Assembly (NCBI RefSeq): GCF_023898315.1
Contig: NC_064617.1
Span: 719,031,202 to 719,095,201 of the forward strand
DNA: 64,000 bases
Direction of reading: 5' to 3'
Origin: Schistocerca nitens
Taxonomy: Eukaryota; Arthropoda; Insecta; Orthoptera; Acrididae
How positions within the stretch are numbered: the first letter of the stretch is position 1; each line of letters opens with the position of its first letter. A model generated the notes under the pieces. It worked only from the letters and a program-made list of their open reading frames with translations. It did not search any database and was not told the origin of the DNA. The position numbers and the translations under genes are program-made. Below, piece by piece: positions 56,885 through 64,000 of this stretch.

Positions 56885-59800
56885 AGTAAAGCTGCATGCC
56901 CTCGGGAAAAATTACGGCTGTAGTTTCCCCTTGCTTTCAGCCGTTCGCAGTACCAGCACAGCAAGGCTGTTTTGGTTAGTGTTACAAGGCCAGATCAGTC
57001 AATCATTCAGACTTTTGTCCTGCACCTACTAAAAAGGCTGCTGCCCCTCTTCAGGAACCACACGTTTGTCTGGCCTCTCAGCAGATACCCTCCATTGTGG
57101 TTGCAACTACGGTACGGCTATCGCTGAGGCACACAAGCGTCCCCACCAACGGCAAGGTCTATGGTTCATGGGGGGGTCTACAGTATACAATATGAATAGA
57201 TACATGAATCGAATGGTCGAAGGCTCCTATCACTCGGCAATTGCGGATTTTGAACGCAACACAGACGTTTATAAATGAAAGATTGCGATTAAATAAAATC
57301 TGCAGGTACTATCTTAACAACTTTAAATGATGAGTACGATAGTAGAAGTACTTTTGAGAATGTAGTATATTTCTGCAAAACACTTATTGGTGTAGATGGT
57401 CCAGCAATTATATAAATCATAACTTGAGTAACAGGGAAACAATAGATTCCTACTGCACGTAATTAGTTATGAACAACAATAAAGCTCGCGAGATATTCAC
57501 TTCTAAGCGTACACCACGTCTTCACTGTAGAAGCCACGGAAATCTCACAAGTGCACAGGTCAGCACTACGAAATATTTCTACTTGCCGCGACCACGCGTA
57601 AACTGCTCCACACTCTCCCAGTCCGTCTATCGACTGTGCGTCCGTCGCGCTGTACTGTCCGCGTCCAGCACTCACTCCCGTGTCCTGTGCCGTACCGTCC
57701 AGCACTCCGCACTGCCCGAACTTTCTGTGTTCTCCTCTCCCGAACTTGCTTCCATCCAGTCTCCCCATTCACGAGAGCTGTGATTGGCTAGAGCGTTCGT
57801 GCCATGTCTCCTAGCCAACGAACACTCAAAAAGATAATGAAACATATTCGAAATAGTGGATTTACATTTAAATACTTGAAATTAAATAAATATGCCTGCG
57901 GCTGGACCATAAACACGTTCTAACACACCTTATTAAATAGATAAACAATTAAATAAACATATATCAAAAGAAAAGAAGCAAAAGGTAGGTCAGGAGCCTA
58001 ATGTCTCTGTGCTTTTTTAAAACACAGTAAATAATTGACCAGTTTGTTCATCAATAGGATATACCGGATATTAACAAAGACATAGATGAATTAATATATT
58101 TATAAGCATGCTGCTACCGTTTTTTCGTGTAAATGTGGAGTCCTTACGGCCTGACGCGATCGATACTAATCGGCCACTTTTACCTCCAATAACTCATGTA
58201 CTGTTTAAATTACATGCGTGTAATTCATACCAATTTAGGTTGTTAATGGGCGTCATGAATTGGAAAGACAGTACAATTATCTTTTGTTAATTCTACTTTT
58301 TATTTGAACTTCCATTGGGCGATACTGTCGGCTGAAGAGCAAACTACTTCAATGACTCGATACTACTGCCGCGAGCCTGGTGGCGTCTAACCTTTTGAGA
58401 CTGCGAGGTGCCGGGGCTAGCAGTGTATTTAACACTAAATTCGTCTAGAATCATCATATTGAAATGATGCTCTAAGCCCCCCCCCCCTTTTTCTAACTCC
58501 GACTTTTGCTGTTGCACATGGATTAAGAAGAAACGCAAACTGACTGTAATCGACCCTGCAAGTGGAGTAGAAAATAGTTCACCTGCAATAATTTAATTTG
58601 ATACAAATTAATTTGATAAAGGAAAGTTTCATTAACGTAGTGAGAAATAAAATGGTTGCTCTACCGATCTGCAGAATGAAAGTTCTGTCCAAATTAACAA
58701 TTTGATTTATTATGACTAAACTCAAAATAATAAACAAAACACATGAAACATTTACAGCACGTCATATTGGATACTCAAATAAATCCTGTGAAGGTGAAGT
58801 TGTCCATAAACTAGCTTGTGACATTTACGACCATGTGGTATGTGGAGTCAATTCCTTGCAACTCAAATCTTAAGAGAAACACCCAGCCAACTCAACATTA
58901 ATTGCTGCTAGAGTAGTGAGAACTCAGACAGTGAACACCCAAGACAGAACCACGTTAGAAAATACGGGAACAGGCGCGCTCTGCTGAGCTCTGATTGTCA
59001 CATAGCAAAATTCCCTAATCTGCCGGTGCTGAGGACATACATTACCAAGCTGTCTTCTTAACTGCACGTACACGATCTGGCGTACTGGAGGCGATGGCTG
59101 GTTGCTTCGACGTCCCGTCATGGTGGTGATGATGATGATGTCGCGAGTATAGCCCGAAACAAATTATCCTGGTCTGGTTGTTCCAGACTAAAGACTTCCT
59201 AGCAATACAAATGCGCCTCTGAGTGAGGAAGAAGGCTCGCCACACAATCACTGACGGTATAGTGATTGATTTTAACAAGCGAAGTCATTCAGTAACTCCG
59301 ATACAGTCAACTTCAGCCAAAACTGCTCAAGACGGACAACACATGCCGCTTGTACGCAGAACGCTCAATTGACAACTGTACTCGGAAAGTTACGTTTAAG
59401 TCGAAACTTCAGCAACTTCGTCAAACAGTTACAATTAAATGAAAGTATATTAGACAGCCAACGGAAGGCAGATTGTCCAGAGCAGCGAGAGCTCAGTTTT
59501 GTAACCTGCTTTGACCGAAAGGCGAGAGCCGACTCCACTAAGAGCACCCGTACAAGCCGAACACAGAACATTACCGCCCCCACAACAGTGGCCGTGGTTA
59601 AACGTGTCAATCAGCAACTCAAAAGCCGGTGGAAAATTTCACTCTATTGCCGAAGCACTGCTATTCCACCAATGGAGATACTTGGCTCCAATTTCTGCGC
59701 CGATTTTGCTACGTCACGGACCTATCCCCTGGGCAAGCCAATAACAGTTATGATTTTGCAGAAAACGCGGGAGTTTGCAAGACAAGGCTGCCTGGGAACA

Positions 59801-60540
59801 CAAGTCATTCCCACACTTCGTGTTAGCCCGTCAGAAAGTGTTTTCACTAAGTTTCTGCGAAGTAACGGAATCTCTGACCCCAGCCGCTCCTTCACGTCCC
59901 TGTGGGCGTGTCGCCCCCGCTCTTATGACAATGTCGGCGTCTGGACAGCATCCACTCGACTCCCTCACACCCGTTGGCATAACCCTTTCTAGATCAGCAG
60001 AACCCTCCTGTCACCGGACCACCCGGGTGACGAGATATGCTGCGTGGGAAGTCCGCGTGTGAAGGAATAGCAACTTTTCACCGCATGCAGTTAGAGAGGA
60101 AAATATTCATATCTCCTGAGTTCTCAATACTAGCCTTGTTATGACCATACTCGGCTATACTTTCCCAAATCGAATTACTCAGAGTAAGATATAAATATGA
60201 GAGGGGACAAGTCACTGCGTGCATTGTAAAGGCATGTCACCTCTCAAGACGACACAGCGCTCTTTGTGCCTTCGGTCCCAGCATTTAGGCCTGACACACG
60301 TTGGGACACAGGCGACGCAGTACAAGGTAGCGCAGCGCAGGTGAAGCAACGAGAAACAGTGTCGCCGAGGGTTGGGAAACAGCTTCTTAGCCGGTGTCGC
60401 ACAGTATTTATTTGTGAAGCTATGGTTAAGCTCTAGAATCCTAATTGATAGTCGGATTCTGATGAGGAAATGGACTCTGATGTAACTGTGCAGTGCCATC
60501 AAAAAGTTTCAGACATATAAATAAATCTGTCAGCAAATAC
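56885..60540. other. Unassigned region, partly GC-rich
   Basis: Contains a GC-rich, CpG-containing segment at 57480-57830 ending with a CCAAT-type box (GTGATTGGCT), a C9-type run at 58477-58490, a (GAT)n run at 59125-59142 and a long plus-strand frame (59369-59992, 207 codons) with no motif. Such segments could be retroelement LTRs or leaders, but no paired repeat was found. Confidence 0.35.
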
Positions 60541-60671
60541 GGGTTGCATTGCATTCTTTCGAGCAACAACCACAAGGTGACACTACAGATATTATCGACA
60601 ACGAACGAAGACGCCAATGTAGCGGATGGAAGTCACGCGTCGTAATATTGCGCATTTCATTCTTTCGTAAA

Positions 60672-60900
60672 CATGTCGTTTTCCCAAGACCAAGAACTTT
60701 TCATTGTTTAACAGTGTTTAGTGTTTTTCCAGATGTTCGTATGCATGATTTTCGTGGGAAATATTCCTACACCGCAATGTTGAACAATTCCCGTTTCCGG
60801 GAACGTAGATCAGTTGCAGACGAGAAGAGAAGCGGGAGACCGGCCTTTTTGGCGAACGCTAGAGATGAGGGACGTGATGCTGCGTTCGCGCGTATCATAT
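60672..60900 (+). pseudogene. DDE transposase N-terminal scrap
   Basis: Plus strand, two frames: MSFSQDQELFIV at about 60673, then FPDVRMHDFRGKYS and RRSVADEKRSGRPAFLANAR (to about 60860). This matches the helix-turn-helix and GRP linker region of the transposase family split at 42485-45567. The catalytic part may be the scrap at 62370-62560. Confidence 0.6.
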
Positions 60901-61766
60901 TCCTAGTGCGCAGAAACTAAAGGCGTCGGATAAAGAAAAGCATCTTGCCTACTCTAGGGGCCACCCTCTGCCGGGCTGGAGACCACTACTAATTCGTCAG
61001 GATGCGGACCGAGGACATGCGCTGCGTCCTAAGACGCAATGAAACAGTATTAAAAATTATTTCATTTATTACTGAAAATAAAAGTCGTTGCTGCCTCTTC
61101 TGCGTGAAATGGTGACTACGTAATCCGGAGGAGAATTCACTGAATACAACAGCAGACTCACAACTGTCGAGGTCGCTGTATTGGCTCGGAGTGGAAGTAG
61201 ATGTCACCCCACCCTGATGCGACGATTTTTCCGACCGCTGGAGAGGTAGGCACCCCAGTCCGTAACTCTGCTTGGAGGTGGCGGTGACCAGGATGTGTAT
61301 ATTTTGATTCCTACGTCGTTTCTTGGAGTACCCAGTCCCTTCCAGATCACTGCTCGCGTGTCCCTACAGGTGGACCGCGTTGTCGGATGCCGTGTGGACG
61401 TGCTAATTGCTGAACCTGGCCCGCCAGTACGGTAGGCCTTCAGACGCGCGCAGAGACGAAGCTTAGGGCAGAGCTTCTGCTCCGGAACGGTGCCATGTTG
61501 GTGGATCCTCGGACCCCATCAGACGTTGCTTCGGATCACTGATCGCCTCGGAGGGCAGCTAGAGCAAGACCTTTACTGGGTCAATCTCACACTCTAGACG
61601 TTACCATGCCACAGCCAGAGAACAGAGTGTGAATGGCGTTAACCTGGTCGATCCTACTTACTGAATGCCAAAAGCTAATGGGTGTGGAGTATTTATATAG
61701 TCGAGGAGAGGCTGTGCTCTGCGACGTCATTCGCAATGACAGAATTGTTTCTGCACTTCCTTAGTC

Positions 61767-61960
61767 AAATGGTTCAAATGGCTCTGAGCACTATGTGACT
61801 TAACTTCTGAGGTCATCAGTCCCCTAGAACTTAGAACTACTTAAACCTAGCTAAGGACATCATACACACCCATACCCGAGGCAGGATCCGAACCTGCGAC
61901 CGTAGAGGTCGCGCGCTTCCAGACTGTAGCGCCTAGAACCGCTCGGCCACCCCGGCCGGC
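61767..61960 (-). mobile_element. Common tRNA-derived SINE
   Basis: Perfect 12-bp target-site duplication ACTTCCTTAGTC (61755-61766 and 61961-61972). The body shows a short deletion in the TTAGGTTAGTTAGG block compared with other copies. Confidence 0.96.
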
Positions 61961-62369
61961 ACTTCCTTAGTCTTCAGCGGTCTTCATTTCCGCTACATTT
62001 GCTTAACGAATTTATTACAGTGTCTTCACAGCGTAGTCAAACTCCTGCTAGACGTTGCTGCTTCCTACCTAGTGTCCCCTGTGTAATGTTGCGGAAGTAA
62101 CGAAGGCGGTTCAGTTTGCGTTGCTGTAACCATTTTCTGGTGAGTTGCTCACTGTTTCCCTTAAGAGTGACAAGGTGGCTGTCTTCTTCCTGACGCAGTA
62201 ACGGCTTTGAAACGTTTACGCTTCTCAGCTGGCAGCTGGCGACACTTCTACGCCAGCTGTTAAAAAAATTGTCGGATGACACTATTGTACGGTGTACACT
62301 ATACCTCAAATATCGAAATAGCGTTCAGTAGTGTAGTCCACATCTGTTGAGATGTGAACAGGACCACTT

Positions 62370-62560
62370 GTTGACATCCATGGACTCGCAGAACTGGACC
62401 GTGTTTTCTTCACTGACAAGGCGTGGTTTCAACTTGGTTGATATATGAATATTCAAAACACAAGAATACTGTCAGAAAATGCACATCTGTTTCACGAAAA
62501 CAGCTTGCACTGTCAGAAAATTGGAGGGTGGAGTGACGTATCGCGCTGTTGAATGGTGAG
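62370..62560 (+). pseudogene. DDE transposase catalytic scrap
   Basis: Plus strand reads LDRVFFTDKAWFQLG, then MNIQNTRILSENAHLFHENS and QKIGGWSDVS. This corresponds to the first catalytic block of the family (TDEAWFQLS) with Glu to Lys next to the Asp. Together with 60672-60900 it may be one transposon opened by a roughly 1.4 kb insertion. Confidence 0.6.
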
Positions 62561-62567
62561 CCCCATA

Positions 62568-62602
62568 CTCCGCAAGCCACCTGACGGTGTGTGGCGGTTA
62601 AT
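62568..62602 (-). repeat. Short 3'-end scrap of the CR1-like LINE family
   Basis: ATACTCCGCAAGCCACCTGA and the following CGGTGTGTGGCGG match the 3' end of the element at 49811-49850. Confidence 0.6.
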
Positions 62603-63900
62603 TCGCTTTGATATCAGAGATCGATATGTTTCACTAACTTTCTTCCATTTGGATCGGTGTCACTTCCACGAGGTTCGTCGTACAGAACCATGAACGGTCG
62701 AACTGCATCAATAAACTGCTCCACCGTTTTCAATCCAAAATACCTGGCAGGCGTGCAGTAAGCTGCTTCTCGAATATTGCGTGGCGCAGGCGGAAACAGG
62801 CAAGTTACTGTCTTGTCCTGCTCTGCTCTCGCTGTTGCACAGACACCTATGAGTCTTACAAAAATGCGCTGCGCTCGAGATCCACCTGCAGTTTATTTGA
62901 AATACCTTTAATATGAGCCTCCACTAATAACGTAGAATCCCAAATCTAAAACTCCTGTCGAAATCTTTATCCAGGGTTGCAGGTCCAAAAGCCCATTTTA
63001 TCACTGAAGTGATCTTTGCTTCATATACATCAAACAAAAACGTCGAGTAAGGTTTGTCTGTTATTGTTCAGTATAAAAATATAACACCAGTACAACACAC
63101 AGAAATATTTCGCAGCGTTAGAGTTGCCACGGTTACTCTGGTCAAAAGCAGCACAGCGTCATCATGAAAACGGACACGTCCATGAAAGCGTCTGCTTGCC
63201 ATACTCTTCGATATCATGTCAAGACTCTCCCCAGAACTGCTACTATTTCTTTTGTTCTAATGGTTTGTGGCGTCATTCCAGGCAAGCCCTACGTCAGAAT
63301 TACGATGTGTTTTATGAGTAAAGTTAAGTTTAATATAATTTTAAGCAATGTTGACGGCCAATTTTACAGATAATTCACGGCATTCAAACGACGTTGGGAA
63401 TCCCTCAGAAACTGCCTGTTCTGTTCGTATGTAAATCGTTTTTATAATATATTGATTGAACCGGGACGAAAAGCAGGCTAGAAGAGCTAATGATGTACAA
63501 AAACAAATCAGTAGGCAAGTACCAAAATAAAAATCAAACAGAACGTTAACGCGATGTATATCAAGCTATCCCATTTGATAACGGTATTACGAAACTGGTA
63601 CTAGATTTCGTACAGGTAAAATTTTACACAAGTTATGTATGTTTTAATTAATTAACAGTAATTAAAACATCTTCTTTTAGGAAGAATTAGATATCAGCGT
63701 CGATGGATTTTAGCCTTATGCTCCGACGAAACCTGTTGACTGCTTCAACGGGCTTTTATCAAAAAATATCCAATTAAGAGGAGCTCACTTTGAAACTAAC
63801 ATTGCACACGCATTTGTAACACGTCGCCTCAAAAGACGTACAAAATACATGTAACGGCAGCAGCATTAATTTAAAAGAAAAATACTTATAACTAATGGCG
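62603..63900. other. No recognised gene
   Basis: AT-rich toward the right; frames at 63124-63373 are short and without motif. Confidence 0.4.
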
Positions 63901-64000
63901 GCCGCGCGAGGTTAGCCGAGCGGTCTGGGCGCTGCAGTCATGGACTGTGCGGCTGGTCCCGGCGGATGTTCGAGTCCTCCCTCGGGCATGGGAGTGTGAT
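63901..64000 (+). mobile_element. tRNA-derived SINE head (Leu/Ser-like), cut by window end
   Basis: The head contains A box GGTTAGCCGAGCGGTCTGGG, a long variable-arm-like segment and B box TGTTCGAGTCCTCC, then CTCGGGCATGGG. It is the same family as 10209-10395 and better preserved in the head. Confidence 0.8.

Noticed and set aside
59369..59992. 207-codon plus-strand frame considered as a gene
   Set aside because: No recognisable motif, composition typical of GC-rich repeat, and overlapping frames of similar quality on both strands.

Overview
This window looks like nuclear DNA from a large, transposon-rich insect genome, most likely a grasshopper or locust (Orthoptera, Schistocerca/Locusta type). 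The basis is an insect-type UDP-glycosyltransferase (UGT) gene with a roughly 44 kb intron, together with many copies of a tRNA-derived SINE whose 3' end reads GAGCCATTTGAACCA. There are also Tc1, mariner, DD41D-like, gypsy, Penelope-like and several non-LTR elements, nearly all decayed. The organism is an inference; no sequence search could be run.

Host gene: two exons of one plus-strand UGT are visible, at 7657-7847 and 51827-52286. Their splice junctions are canonical (GTAAGT donors, pyrimidine-rich CAG acceptors). The split codon CG|G rejoins in phase to read through LLR-QDEKFDVVIVE. Everything between them is therefore intronic. The 5' exon(s) and the exons for the C-terminal UDP-sugar-binding half are not in the window, so the gene runs beyond both edges.

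Layout: 1-7.6 kb holds a gypsy pol remnant (minus), a Penelope-like RT fragment with a hammerhead-like motif, a Tc1 copy and a hairpin element. The first part of the large intron (8.6-11.6 kb) holds SINEs and the first part of a decayed non-LTR RT. Between 11649 and 28003 lies a 16,355 bp giant inverted repeat: two about 7.4 kb arms, nearly identical, around a 1,477 bp spacer. It interrupts the non-LTR RT, whose reading frame resumes right after it. Then come a second, smaller inverted-repeat element (29402-30632), a gypsy element with tRNA-Trp-like PBS (31.6-34.5 kb), and a run of DNA transposons at 37.7-47.7 kb. In that run one transposase gene is split by a LINE and a SINE. CR1-like LINEs at 49.8-51.7 kb lie just ahead of the second UGT exon. 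Downstream are a hammerhead ribozyme-like motif (52424-52473, minus), an AP-endonuclease/RT LINE carrying two SINEs (53.5-56.9 kb), and further transposase fragments and SINEs to the end.

No transposon in the window looks autonomous as it stands. The best preserved is a DD34D mariner with an unshifted 371-codon frame and three nonsense codons. The least explained object is the giant palindrome: no recognisable protein, many degenerate tRNA-like modules, and an inverted copy of about 12 bp of its left-flanking host sequence at its right end.
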